Source: an uncultured Lachnospiraceae bacterium
Lineage (GTDB): Bacteria > Bacillota > Clostridia > Lachnospirales > Lachnospiraceae
Assembly (NCBI GenBank): GCA_947632515.1
Contig: CANRPO010000001.1
Coordinates: forward strand, 210,007-274,006
Length of the DNA: 64,000 nucleotides
Direction of reading: 5' to 3'
Below are positions 56,887-64,000 of the stretch, one piece after another. How positions within the stretch are numbered: position 1 is the stretch's first letter; each line of letters opens with the position of its first letter. A program made the translations under genes and the position numbers. Under the pieces are notes generated by a model, which was not told where the DNA came from, searched no databases, and saw only the letters and a list, made by a program, of their open reading frames with translations.

Positions 56887-57135
56887 TTACATATCTTGTG
56901 AAAGCAATTCATCAATGGAAAGATGTAAAACTTTAGAAAATATTTTGAGTTCAATATCTGTGACAAATCTCTTGCCAGCTTCTATGCGTTGGATAGCGTT
57001 TTTATCAATATCTAGGCCAGCTACTTGAAGTTGATCCGCTAATTCGCGTTGGGAAATTCCTAAATTTGAGCGTAGCAAAGCTATTTTCTCTCCACAGATA
57101 TTGTTTTTTCCGGTTTTTGTTTTATTAATAAACAT
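56887..57135 (-). CDS. XRE-family transcriptional regulator
   Basis: An 82-residue helix-turn-helix protein: KIALLRSNLGISQRELADQL, then AIQRIEAGKRFVTDIELKIF, with no extra ligand domain. Divergent from the AMP-binding gene. The ATG at 57135 follows AAGGG with 8 bases spacing. A minus-strand promoter (ATGGCA, 17 bases, TATTAT at 57150-57155) has a copy of the putative operator TGACATTC inside its spacer, which suggests autorepression. Confidence 0.82.
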   Translation of the reverse strand: MFINKTKTGKNNICGEKIALLRSNLGISQRELADQLQVAGLDIDKNAIQRIEAGKRFVTDIELKIFSKVLHLSIDELLSQDM

Positions 57136-57158
57136 ACCCAAATCCCTTCATAATATTT

Positions 57159-57232
57159 TGACATTCAGTGCTTGCCATATTATTTATATTGTGCTAAAAT
57201 AAATCAGCATATATGACATTCACGGAATGTCA
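57159..57232. promoter_or_regulatory. divergent promoters with XRE-type operator repeats
   Basis: TGACATTC occurs at 57159-57166 and 57214-57221, the second facing GAATGTCA at 57225-57232 with a 3-base gap (a perfect inverted repeat). The rightward promoter is TTGCCA (57172-57177), 17 bases, TAAAAT (57195-57200), so the palindrome lies just past its start site. The leftward -35 overlaps the same hexamer. Binding by the adjacent XRE protein is inferred. Confidence 0.65.
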
Positions 57233-57259
57233 AATAACATAATGGAGATGAAGGGTGCT

Positions 57260-58921
57260 ATGAAAATTAAGAAGGTTAATTTTGTAGATATGTATACAAA
57301 AGAAAACTGTACGGAGATTTTACCGGATGAATCCAGAACAGCTTTTTTGAGAAAGCGCAACAATAACTACATGAACTATACGGCATTAAGCTTTGAAAAC
57401 AGAAAAATAACATATGAAGAATTACATGAGAGAATAGACCAGTATGCCAAAGCCTTATATCAATTTGGTATTAGGACGGAAGAAAAGATAGCAATTAACG
57501 TTATGAATACACCGGAATCCGTATATCTTCTTTATGCTTTAGATAGGATTGGCTGTACGGTTATAGGACTTAGTCCATTAAACAATGCATACAAGATGAA
57601 AAGAGATTTAGAATTAACAAAACCAAATCGCATAATTTCAATTGATATTATATATGACAAAGCAAAAGATGCAGCACAAAAATTGCATATTTCACCCATA
57701 CTTTTCCCTATAGATGCAAAAGATTCAAAAGATGCATTATCCTTGCCAAACGCAGAAGGATCAGAAAACAGCTTGTTACAAATAATAAATGAATACGGAA
57801 ATTATGATACACAAGTTCATTACTATAATCCGGAGAATACAACCGATATTTTGTTTACCGGTGGAAGTACGGGAGTACATAAGGGTGTAGAGCTAATCGG
57901 AAATGGATTAAACTGTGTTGTTCAAGCATTGGATCATGTATTCAATTTGGAAGCTGGTATGGTGCATTTAGGAAATGTCCCATTTGGACATATGGCGTTT
58001 GGGAGATTAGTATTACATTATGCGTTAGCAAATAATTTGAATTATGCATTAACTCTAAAAATGTCACCGCAAGAGTTTTTAGAAGAGTTAATTCGAACAA
58101 AGGCCCATGGAGCTACTGGCGGTCCAATTCATTGGGAAAGTCTTATACATAATCCGCTATTAAAAGAAGGCTGCTTGACTAATTTAAAACAGGCAACATC
58201 AGGTGGGGAATATTTCAAACCCCAAAAACGTCAACTGGCCAATGAAGCTATCCATTATGCAGGAAGTCAAACTTCAATCGGTGATGGTCTTGGATTAACT
58301 GAAATGTGGGCGATGACACATGTATGCTTGGGTGAGAAAAATACTCCGGATACTGTTGGATATACTGTGCCATATGTCGAGGCCAAAATCGTAGACGATA
58401 ACTACAATGAGGTGAAAACTGGTGAATATGGTAATTTAATGGTTAAAGGGCCGGGAATGATGAAAGGTTACTTTAACAATTCTTCCGAAACAAGGAAAGT
58501 TTTTTGGTATGATAAAAATGGTGAAAAGTGGTACAATACAGGCGATATAGCAAGAAAAACAGGAATAGGTAATGAAGAATATGAATATGTTGGACGGAAA
58601 AAACGCAATTTTGTCTGCGGCGTTGATAATATTTATCCGGAACAGATAGAAGAACTTTTGCTGAAAATCCCGAATATACGTGAAGCAGCAGTAACTAAAA
58701 TTCCTGATGATAAAGTTCAATATTTACCCAAATACCATATTAGTGTTTATGACATGAAATTTAATCAGGAAGAACTTGAAAAAAAGATTAATGAAATAAT
58801 AGAATCTACAATTGGTAAAAGTGCAAAACCGGGATATATCGAATATACGGACAAACCATTACCTAGAACTGATAACGGAAAGCTAAATGTAACATTATTG
58901 GAGGAACAAGACAATCAATAA
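57260..58921 (+). CDS. AMP-binding acyl-CoA synthetase-like enzyme
   Basis: A 553-residue adenylate-forming ligase activating a carboxylic acid as acyl-AMP, probably to a CoA or carrier thioester. It shows the P-loop ILFTGGSTGVHKGVEL, GDGLGLTEMWAMTH, the Asp of YNTGDIARKTG, and the hinge VGRKKRNFVCGVDNIYPEQI with the late catalytic Lys in PRTDNGKLNV. The initial part has YEELHERIDQYAKAL. The start at 57260 (GAAGGGTGCT before ATG) is preferred over the ATG at 57227, which lies inside the operator. AT-rich codon use marks acquisition. No carrier protein or partner enzyme is adjacent. Confidence 0.85.
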   Translation: MKIKKVNFVDMYTKENCTEILPDESRTAFLRKRNNNYMNYTALSFENRKITYEELHERIDQYAKALYQFGIRTEEKIAINVMNTPESVYLLYALDRIGCTVIGLSPLNNAYKMKRDLELTKPNRIISIDIIYDKAKDAAQKLHISPILFPIDAKDSKDALSLPNAEGSENSLLQIINEYGNYDTQVHYYNPENTTDILFTGGSTGVHKGVELIGNGLNCVVQALDHVFNLEAGMVHLGNVPFGHMAFGRLVLHYALANNLNYALTLKMSPQEFLEELIRTKAHGATGGPIHWESLIHNPLLKEGCLTNLKQATSGGEYFKPQKRQLANEAIHYAGSQTSIGDGLGLTEMWAMTHVCLGEKNTPDTVGYTVPYVEAKIVDDNYNEVKTGEYGNLMVKGPGMMKGYFNNSSETRKVFWYDKNGEKWYNTGDIARKTGIGNEEYEYVGRKKRNFVCGVDNIYPEQIEELLLKIPNIREAAVTKIPDDKVQYLPKYHISVYDMKFNQEELEKKINEIIESTIGKSAKPGYIEYTDKPLPRTDNGKLNVTLLEEQDNQ

Positions 58922-58996
58922 AATTTATAGGGAAGACCGATATTATAGGTATGTAGGGTCTAAGCAAAGTATATTGAAGGGGGAGGGTGTTGGGTA

Positions 58997-59200
58997 TTGA
59001 CGTTACAGGAGCAGGTGGTACAAAAAGTTGGCGGACTGTCAGAAGATAATCTGCGCTTTTTGCTTGAAATGATAGACCGTTTTATGCAGCCGGATGTTAT
59101 GAAAAGTAAAACTACGGTTATTACGAGCCGGATTGGCATTGCCAAGGGACAGGATTTATATGATGATGGGTATGATTTCGATGAGATTCTGATGAGATAA
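58997..59200 (+). CDS. antitoxin-like small protein, no toxin partner
   Basis: A 67-residue protein (LSEDNLRFLLEMIDRFMQPD; RIGIAKGQDLYDDGYDFDEI) resembling short clostridial proteins that precede PIN-type toxins. It starts at TTG 58997 behind GGGGGAGGG. No toxin gene follows: a terminator begins 40 bases downstream. It may be a solitary antitoxin or a leftover. Family assignment is tentative. Confidence 0.5.
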   Translation: MTLQEQVVQKVGGLSEDNLRFLLEMIDRFMQPDVMKSKTTVITSRIGIAKGQDLYDDGYDFDEILMR

Positions 59201-59239
59201 ATCCTGAAAAAGAACTGTGAGCTGAGTTTGATACAATAA

Positions 59240-59285
59240 ATCCGGCATATGAATAGAAGTTATTCACATGCCGGATCATTATTTT
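59240..59285 (+). terminator. terminator of the antitoxin-like gene
   Basis: ATCCGGCAT (59240-59248) pairs with ATGCCGGAT (59268-59276), with extra pairing of GAATA/TATTC inside, followed by CATTATTTTATT. Confidence 0.75.
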
Positions 59286-59347
59286 ATTCCCGCGAGCAAT
59301 GAGCCAAGTGCCGTGCTTGCACGAGCATTTGGCGAATGCCGCGAGGG

Positions 59348-59412
59348 TCAAATACCCCGCAGCTTGCTGCGTTGCAAGTTTGATACCCGTCAGCTTGCTG
59401 CGGGGTATTTGA
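59348..59412. repeat. 16-bp inverted repeat (palindromic element)
   Basis: TCAAATACCCCGCAGC (59348-59363) and its exact reverse complement (59397-59412) enclose 33 bases that contain a partial further copy (TTTGATACCCGTCAGC). The unit CAGCTTGCTGCG appears twice. Located 24 bases past the AGCS stop, it may act as its terminator, or be a REP-like dispersed repeat. Confidence 0.75.
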
Positions 59413-59435
59413 TTTGACTGTGTCGAGTCGTCGGT

Positions 59436-60920
59436 TTATTCCGCGTGCTCCGCGTTAATGTCCGGGAAAACAGACAGCATAGGCTCTACGTCCGTCTTCT
59501 TGCGGATGATGCGGGCCACGTAGTTCTTCGTGATCTTCATAACCAGCGGCGACAGGCAGAGTACGCCGATCAGGTTCGGCATTGCCATCAGTCCGTTGAA
59601 CGTATCGGAGAGGTCCCAGGCAAGGCTCAGATTCATGGTCGCGCCCACGAAGATCATGAGGATAAATACGATGCGGTACGCGATGGTGGACGCCGTGCCG
59701 AAGAGATACTCCCACGCTTTTGTGCCGTAGTGGCTCCAGCCGAGCACCGTGGAGAAAGCGAACAGCAGGATCGCGATCGCGATGAACATCGGGCCGAAGG
59801 AGCCGAATACAGTGGCAAAAGCTTGGCCAACCAGCGCGGAATCCGCCGCATCGCTGAGCACCGCGCCCGTCTCCAGATCGATAATGCCGGAGGAGAGCAC
59901 GGAGAAAGCCGTCAATGTGCAGACAACCATGGTGTCCGCAAACACCTCGAAAATACCCCACATACCCTGACGGACAGGCTCTTTGACGTTGGAGTTGGAG
60001 TGTACCATAACAGAGGAACCCAGACCCGCCTCGTTAGAGAATACGCCTCGTTTCATACCCCAGGTGAGCGCCATCCTGACGCCGGATCCGACGATACCGC
60101 CGCCCACAGCTTTTAAGCCGAACGCGCCCTTGAAGATCGCGCCGAATACCGCGCCCGCGCGGCCGATATTTGTGAAGAAAATGATCAGAGTGCCAACTAT
60201 GTACAGGATCGCCATGAAAGGAACAAGCTTTTCCGTAACTGACGCGATTCTCTTAAGACCGCCCAGAATTACAAGCGCCGCCAAGATCATGAGAACTACG
60301 CCGGTTATCTGTGTGGGAACGGAAAAAGCCGCTTTCATGTTTGCCGCGATGGAGTTGATCTGGCTCATATTGCCGATACCGAAGGACGCCATCAGACAGA
60401 AGATGGAGAACAGTACCGCCAGCACCGCGCCGATCTGCTTGCAGCCCTTGTAGGAACCAAGGCCGTCCTTCAGATAGTACATGGCGCCTCCGCACCATTC
60501 GCCCTTGGAGTTTTTGCGCCGATAGTAAATACCGAGCACATTCTCGGAATAGTTTGTCATCATGCCGAAGAAAGCGACAACCCACATCCAGAAGATCGCG
60601 CCGGGGCCGCCTGCGATGAGCGCGCTGGCCACGCCGACGATGTTGCCCGTGCCGATCGTGGCAGCGAGCGCCGTGCACAGAGATTGGAACTGCGAGATCG
60701 CCTTGTCGCTTTTATCTGTGTGCTTGGTAACGTGCCTGTCGCTGAAAATACCGCCGATCGTGTTCTTCCACCAGTGTCCGATGTGCGACAGCTGGAAGAA
60801 CTTTGTCAGGACGGTCATCAGAATACCGGTGCCGACCAGCATGATCAGCATGGGGATGCCCCATACAAAGCTGTTGACAGCGCCGTTGACCTTTGTGATC
60901 ATGTCCACTAGTCCATTCAT
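59436..60920 (-). CDS. AGCS family amino acid:sodium (alanine) symporter
   Basis: A 494-residue, 11-12-helix sodium/alanine or glycine symporter of the AGCS family. It has TIGTGNIVGVASALIAGGPG, FWMWVVAFFGMMTNYSENVL, GAMYYLKDGLG, and the signature MKRGVFSNEAGLGSSVMVHS. It imports small neutral amino acids with Na+. GGTAGGAGGAG precedes the ATG. Spacing suggests a single-gene unit. Confidence 0.93.
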   Translation of the reverse strand: MNGLVDMITKVNGAVNSFVWGIPMLIMLVGTGILMTVLTKFFQLSHIGHWWKNTIGGIFSDRHVTKHTDKSDKAISQFQSLCTALAATIGTGNIVGVASALIAGGPGAIFWMWVVAFFGMMTNYSENVLGIYYRRKNSKGEWCGGAMYYLKDGLGSYKGCKQIGAVLAVLFSIFCLMASFGIGNMSQINSIAANMKAAFSVPTQITGVVLMILAALVILGGLKRIASVTEKLVPFMAILYIVGTLIIFFTNIGRAGAVFGAIFKGAFGLKAVGGGIVGSGVRMALTWGMKRGVFSNEAGLGSSVMVHSNSNVKEPVRQGMWGIFEVFADTMVVCTLTAFSVLSSGIIDLETGAVLSDAADSALVGQAFATVFGSFGPMFIAIAILLFAFSTVLGWSHYGTKAWEYLFGTASTIAYRIVFILMIFVGATMNLSLAWDLSDTFNGLMAMPNLIGVLCLSPLVMKITKNYVARIIRKKTDVEPMLSVFPDINAEHAE

Positions 60921-61334
60921 AATAGTCTCCTCCTACCTCTTTTCCGAAAAAAAGCGCAGACATGAAAAATATGTCCACGCTGACATTCGGAAATTCTCTT
61001 ATACTAATGTATCTTTATATCTTAGGAAGTATATCACACATGCCGCGGTGTTGCAAGAAAAAGTTGTATACATGGATATTGCCCCGGGATGCCGGAAGAT
61101 GCCTCATAAAAGGGAGGATGCCAAGTAAAGAAGATCTTTACTTGGCATTTATTATGAAAAAGTTTAATTGATCAGTTGACTTCTGTGTCGCCTCTGTTGT
61201 GTTTCTATGGTTTTAGTATACGCAAGAGAAATGTCTAAACAATGTTTCTCACATGAAGTTTTTTTAAATTAAATATGAACAAACAATGAACGCGCATGTA
61301 CCGAAAATCACAGCAGAAAACCTCTGAAAATGCG
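60921..61334. other. intergenic region with a near-perfect palindrome
   Basis: It contains the upstream region of the AGCS gene, with several TATAAA/TATAAG-like boxes on the minus strand at about 61000-61030. At 61118-61148, ATGCCAAGTAAAG pairs with CTTTACTTGGCAT across five bases. It has TTTATTATG after it on the plus strand but no gene to terminate there, so it may end a short unannotated plus-strand RNA (about 61060-61150) or act for the cyclophilin gene. No coding sequence was seen. Confidence 0.5.
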
Positions 61335-61868
61335 TTAAAATGAGGCGTGGATCTTGTCCGGTTCCGGGTAATCGACGCCGAAAGTCTCCACCGTCACAGT
61401 CCTTATTTTCTGCTCTGTCAGCGGGCGGTCGGAGTAGTCCGTCTCCGTCTCCGCGATCTTGTTCACGTTCTCCATGCCTTCCGTTACTTTGCCGAAAGCG
61501 GCGTACGCGCCGTCCAGATGGGGCGCATTTTTGTGCATGATAAAAAACTGGCTGCCCGCGGAATTAGGGTGCATACTCCGCGCCATGGAGAGTACGCCCG
61601 CCGTGTGCTTTAAGTCGTTGGGATAGCCGTTCTGCGCAAACTCGCCGCGGATCGAGTAGCCGGGGCCTCCCATTCCCGTGCCCTCGGGGTCGCCGCCCTG
61701 GATCATGAACCCTTTGATGACTCTGTGGAAAATCAGTCCGTCGTAGAAATTTTGGTTGATCAGACTGATAAAGTTGTTGACGGATATGGGCGCGACGTCG
61801 GGATAAAGTTCCGCCTTGATGACATCGCCGTTCTCCATCGTGAAAGTAACAATAGGATTTTGTGCCAT
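61335..61868 (-). CDS. cyclophilin-type peptidyl-prolyl isomerase
   Basis: A 177-residue cytosolic cyclophilin catalysing cis/trans isomerisation of X-Pro bonds: FYDGLIFHRVIKGFMIQGGD, GEFAQNGYPNDLKH, GVLSMARSMHPNSAGSQFFI and APHLDGAYAAFGKVTEGM contain the active-site Arg, Phe, Met and Gln. Length typical of the single-domain bacterial type. AACGGAGGAC precedes the ATG. Confidence 0.95.
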   Translation of the reverse strand: MAQNPIVTFTMENGDVIKAELYPDVAPISVNNFISLINQNFYDGLIFHRVIKGFMIQGGDPEGTGMGGPGYSIRGEFAQNGYPNDLKHTAGVLSMARSMHPNSAGSQFFIMHKNAPHLDGAYAAFGKVTEGMENVNKIAETETDYSDRPLTEQKIRTVTVETFGVDYPEPDKIHASF

Positions 61869-61879
61869 TTTGTCCTCCG

Positions 61880-61927
61880 TTCTGAAATCAAATGCTCGCT
61901 TTGTTCTGAGATCAAATGCTCGCTTTG
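61880..61927. repeat. tandem duplication of a 24-bp unit
   Basis: Two adjacent copies, 61880-61903 and 61904-61927, differ at one base. The unit contains ATCAAATGCTCGCTTTG and is also the left part of the larger palindromic element at 62021. The first copy begins 12 bases before the cyclophilin start codon on the opposite strand, in its promoter region. Confidence 0.85.
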
Positions 61928-62020
61928 CGCGCGCTTGATTTCCTGCTGATATGGAAATTATAACTCCGGAATCCGTCTGCTGCGCAGCCGTCGTGCTGAC
62001 GCACTCAAAGATTCTGTCGT

Positions 62021-62083
62021 TATCATATCAGGTGAAATCAAATGCTCACTTCGTTCGCGCTTGATTTCCTGCTGATATGATAT
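62021..62083. repeat. palindromic element, second copy related to 61908-61955
   Basis: The left arm TATCATATCAGGTGAAATCA pairs imperfectly with the right arm TTGATTTCCTGCTGATATGA. The right arm with its preceding CGCGC also occurs at 61930-61953, and the centre repeats the 24-bp unit with changes. Two copies within 150 bases, one partial, suggest a mobile or expanding palindromic repeat. Confidence 0.7.
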
Positions 62084-62122
62084 ATTATATATAGAAAAAA
62101 TGGGAGAATGCAAGGGAAAGTG

Positions 62123-62162
62123 TTGACGCAAATAATACTATATAGTATTATCCTATATAGGA
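62123..62162 (+). promoter_or_regulatory. promoter overlapped by two palindromic operators (MarR)
   Basis: TTGACG (62123-62128), a 17-base spacer and TATTAT (62146-62151). The perfect 20-base palindrome ATAATACTATATAGTATTAT covers 62132-62151, that is the spacer and -10; TCCTATATAGGA (62151-62162) is a second palindrome just downstream. The layout fits autorepression by the adjacent MarR protein. Confidence 0.75.
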
Positions 62163-62171
62163 GGTAAGGAG

Positions 62172-62612
62172 ATGGAGACAAGAGGAGGTTTCCTGATCTC
62201 GCAGATCAAGCAGATTCAGGGGCGTATCTTTGGCAGATTGCTGACAGAGGCTGGAATTGACGAATTTAACGGCGCGCAAGGTCATATTCTCTATGTTTTA
62301 TGGCAGGAGGATAATCTGCCTATCGTGGAGCTTGCCGGAAGGACGGGACTGGCAAAGACAACGCTGACAGGTATGCTTGACCGAATGGAAAGTCTGGGAC
62401 ATATCACAAGATGTTATGATCCCAAAGACCGTAGACGGATCCGTATTCGCCTTACGGAAAACGCGCGCAGACTGGAGGGCAAATACAAAGAAGTATCCGA
62501 TGAGATGAGCCGTCTGTTTTATAAGGGCTTTACCGATGATGAGATTTTGAGCTTGGATGCGGGATTGGAGAGAATATTGAAAAATCTTGAAGAGGAGGAA
62601 AGAAGGATATGA
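62172..62612 (+). CDS. MarR-family transcriptional regulator
   Basis: A 146-residue winged-helix dimeric regulator: DEFNGAQGHILYVLWQEDNL, ELAGRTGLAKTTLTGMLDRM (recognition helix) and the wing DPKDRRRIRIRLTEN. It probably represses its own operon through the two palindromes directly upstream and is released by a small ligand. Its stop overlaps the next gene (ATGA). Confidence 0.92.
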   Translation: METRGGFLISQIKQIQGRIFGRLLTEAGIDEFNGAQGHILYVLWQEDNLPIVELAGRTGLAKTTLTGMLDRMESLGHITRCYDPKDRRRIRIRLTENARRLEGKYKEVSDEMSRLFYKGFTDDEILSLDAGLERILKNLEEEERRI

Positions 62613-63073
62613 CGCTGCAGGAAATTGACCGTTTGATAAAGGAGGCCGGCTTTGCCACCCTTGGCTTTCTGGACGAGGATGGAAGTCCGAGTGTCAGGAA
62701 GGTGTTCAGCACCTGGCACAAAGGTTTAGGAGGGCACTTTATCTCGACAAACACATCCTCCCGGCACGTTCAGGCATTGTTGAAAGACGATCGGGCCTGC
62801 CTGTATTTCGATGACTGCCGGACCTTTGAGGGCGTGTGCCTGACTGGGAAAGCTGTCTTACACTTCGATCACGAGCATAAAGCCCTGTTATGGAATGAGG
62901 GCGATGAGAAATATTATCCGAAGGGAGTAGATGACGAGGATTACTGCGTCCTTGAATTTAGGGCGGATCATGGCCGTTATTACAGATATGACGGCAAGGG
63001 AGATATTTCCGCGGCTGAATTGGCAGAATACGACAGAGGGGCAGAATTTGTAAATTATGCCGAACAGGGCTGA
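62609..63073 (+). CDS. pyridoxamine 5'-phosphate oxidase-like flavin protein
   Basis: A 154-residue split-barrel FMN-binding protein of the PNPOx-like group: FATLGFLDEDGSPSVRKVFS, SRHVQALLKDDRACLYFDDC, GVCLTGKAVLHFDHEHKALL. Such small proteins often reduce or bind flavins or F420-like cofactors; the substrate is not evident. Translationally coupled to MarR, so it is likely the regulator's target and may modify its ligand. Confidence 0.85.
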   Translation: MTLQEIDRLIKEAGFATLGFLDEDGSPSVRKVFSTWHKGLGGHFISTNTSSRHVQALLKDDRACLYFDDCRTFEGVCLTGKAVLHFDHEHKALLWNEGDEKYYPKGVDDEDYCVLEFRADHGRYYRYDGKGDISAAELAEYDRGAEFVNYAEQG

Positions 63074-63457
63074 AACACCCACGGTAGACGAGAACGTTTC
63101 ACACGATCCGGTGATATTCATTTTGACGTATACATATACCATGATCGATTGCGCCTGTAAAGACAATATCGGATATGAAAAGGGACAACGTGGCGTCTTC
63201 GGCGACTGCCATCGCAAATGGAATGCGTAAGGTTGACGAATTTGTTGATGATGAAAACGAGATAACAGTGACTTATGCAATAACAAGAGATGAGTGGGCT
63301 TTCCCTGAAAGGTAAATTTTCATTTGCCGAAAATCTGGAGGAAACCTGGCTGAGGGTTGTGAGCAGGAAAGGTTTTCTTCCTATTGAGGGAGGCAGCGCA
63401 CCCGCGCAGTTTGGGAAACAGAACTAAATGCGTGGAGAAAAAGACTATCGTTTTGGC
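63074..63457 (+). other. intergenic with two short coding remnants
   Basis: There is no intact gene. Near 63176 an ATG opens 46 codons (GMRKVDEFVDDENEITVTYA). An overlapping frame from about 63291 gives FSFAENLEETWLRVVSRKGF and ends PAQFGKQN, stop at about 63426. The pieces look like the end of one frameshifted protein (GyrI/SOUL-like effector domain style) rather than true small genes. Weak support. Confidence 0.4.
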
Positions 63458-64000
63458 TCATTTGATTATAAAATGCTTTTTCACCTCGTCTAAAAATCTG
63501 TCCGCAATCGGAGTAAAAACCTGATATTTTTTCCAGATCAGATAAATTTTTGCTTTCAGTGAAGGCGCTAATGGACGAAATGTGAGGCCGCTTGTGGGAC
63601 TTGTGTCTATGAGGCGGGCGAAGGTCAAGAGATACCCGAGTCCCTCATGTACGAAAAGAGAGCCATTATAGGAGAGGCGGAACGAACCTTCAAGGTGTAA
63701 TTCATCGATGCGTTCCCCACACCAATGGGAAATGTCCTTATTCCAACCCTGCTCGGAACAAAACAAGGGTAATCCCACAAGGTCATCGACGCATATATAT
63801 TCTTTCTTTGCAAGCGGATGATCATTCGGCATCACAAGCCCCCACACGTCTGCATCGGGGAAACAGAGATAATGATATTTTGCGGTATCCGGTTCCTCCG
63901 CAAGCACGGCAAAGTCAAGAATGCCCTTGTCCAGCTTTTCCGTGACCTGTTCCGTATCCCCGCTGCTGATGTGGTAGCGCAGTCCGGGGTAAATCTCCTT
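63458..64000 (-). CDS. LysR-family transcriptional regulator, partial (C-terminal effector domain)
   Basis: 181 codons, open to the right edge, of a LysR substrate-binding domain: IYPGLRYHISSGDTEQVTEK, GILDFAVLAEEPD, VWGLVMPNDHPLAKKEYI and GLTFRPLAPSLKAKIYLIWK. The N-terminal winged helix lies beyond the window, so its target operon is not visible. Direction and length fit a normal roughly 300-residue LysR protein. Confidence 0.88.
   Translation of the reverse strand, partial: KEIYPGLRYHISSGDTEQVTEKLDKGILDFAVLAEEPDTAKYHYLCFPDADVWGLVMPNDHPLAKKEYICVDDLVGLPLFCSEQGWNKDISHWCGERIDELHLEGSFRLSYNGSLFVHEGLGYLLTFARLIDTSPTSGLTFRPLAPSLKAKIYLIWKKYQVFTPIADRFLDEVKKHFIIK

Noticed and set aside
61880..62083. 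CRISPR array
   Set aside because: The repeats are two tandem units and a palindrome without regularly spaced unique spacers or cas genes.

Overview
The window reads as one chromosomal stretch of a Gram-positive anaerobic Clostridia bacterium, most likely Lachnospiraceae or a close relative. The reasons are strong AGGAGG-type ribosome-binding sites, TTG/GTG starts, Bacillota-type regulation (HprK, a Crh-like HPr, RapZ-WhiA), a TnpW-type transposon protein, an Fe-S aldo/keto reductase and an Mrp/Mbh-type ion-pump operon. No rRNA, tRNA, CRISPR array or intact insertion sequence was seen. The family assignment is inference from gene content.

Layout. 1-3460 is an AT-rich decay zone: a truncated TnpX-like recombinase with TnpW, an internally deleted Rpn-type transposase/nuclease, and coding scraps that look like polymorphic toxin tails and immunity genes. 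2467-5104 holds a membrane-anchored protein and a related lipoprotein. 5255-14188 is a plus-strand run of metabolic genes: Cfa, DUF1848, nitrilase, ArsC/Spx-like, MATE, then a compact S66 peptidase / GNAT / carbonic anhydrase-NYN operon, and an Fe-S aldo/keto reductase ending in a strong terminator. 14210-17434 is carB (minus). 17561-27125 is a ten-gene minus-strand operon in the order of the archaeal Mbh/Mrp modules (E, F, G, MbhD, MbhE-MrpB, C, then four antiporter-like subunits) without hydrogenase genes. 27298-36527 carries two PLP sulfur-amino-acid enzymes, a solute-binding lipoprotein next to a 1305-residue hybrid kinase, and a ketopantoate-reductase-like protein. 36664-39202 is a GH3 glycosidase followed by the orphaned end of a carbohydrate-binding module. 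39279-53259 is a housekeeping core: pyrG, ftsH, uvrC, hprK, glk, murB, rapZ, whiA, crh-like, a lipid kinase, fba and a histidine phosphatase. 53337-64000 is mixed accessory DNA: a tandem hemerythrin, an alpha/beta hydrolase, an AT-rich island (55.4-59.2 kb) with two broken GNAT genes and an XRE regulator facing an acyl-CoA-synthetase-like gene across shared operators, an AGCS symporter, a cyclophilin, a MarR/PNPOx pair with palindromic operators, and a LysR gene cut by the right edge.

The most unusual items are the in-frame fusion of a beta-carbonic anhydrase to a NYN/PIN-type nuclease domain (11731-12966), the hydrogenase-free Mbh-like operon with four proton-channel subunits, and the HPr paralogue with Glu at position 15 but an intact Ser46 encoded near HprK. 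The XRE/AMP-ligase island with its inverted-repeat operator is a further candidate small system.
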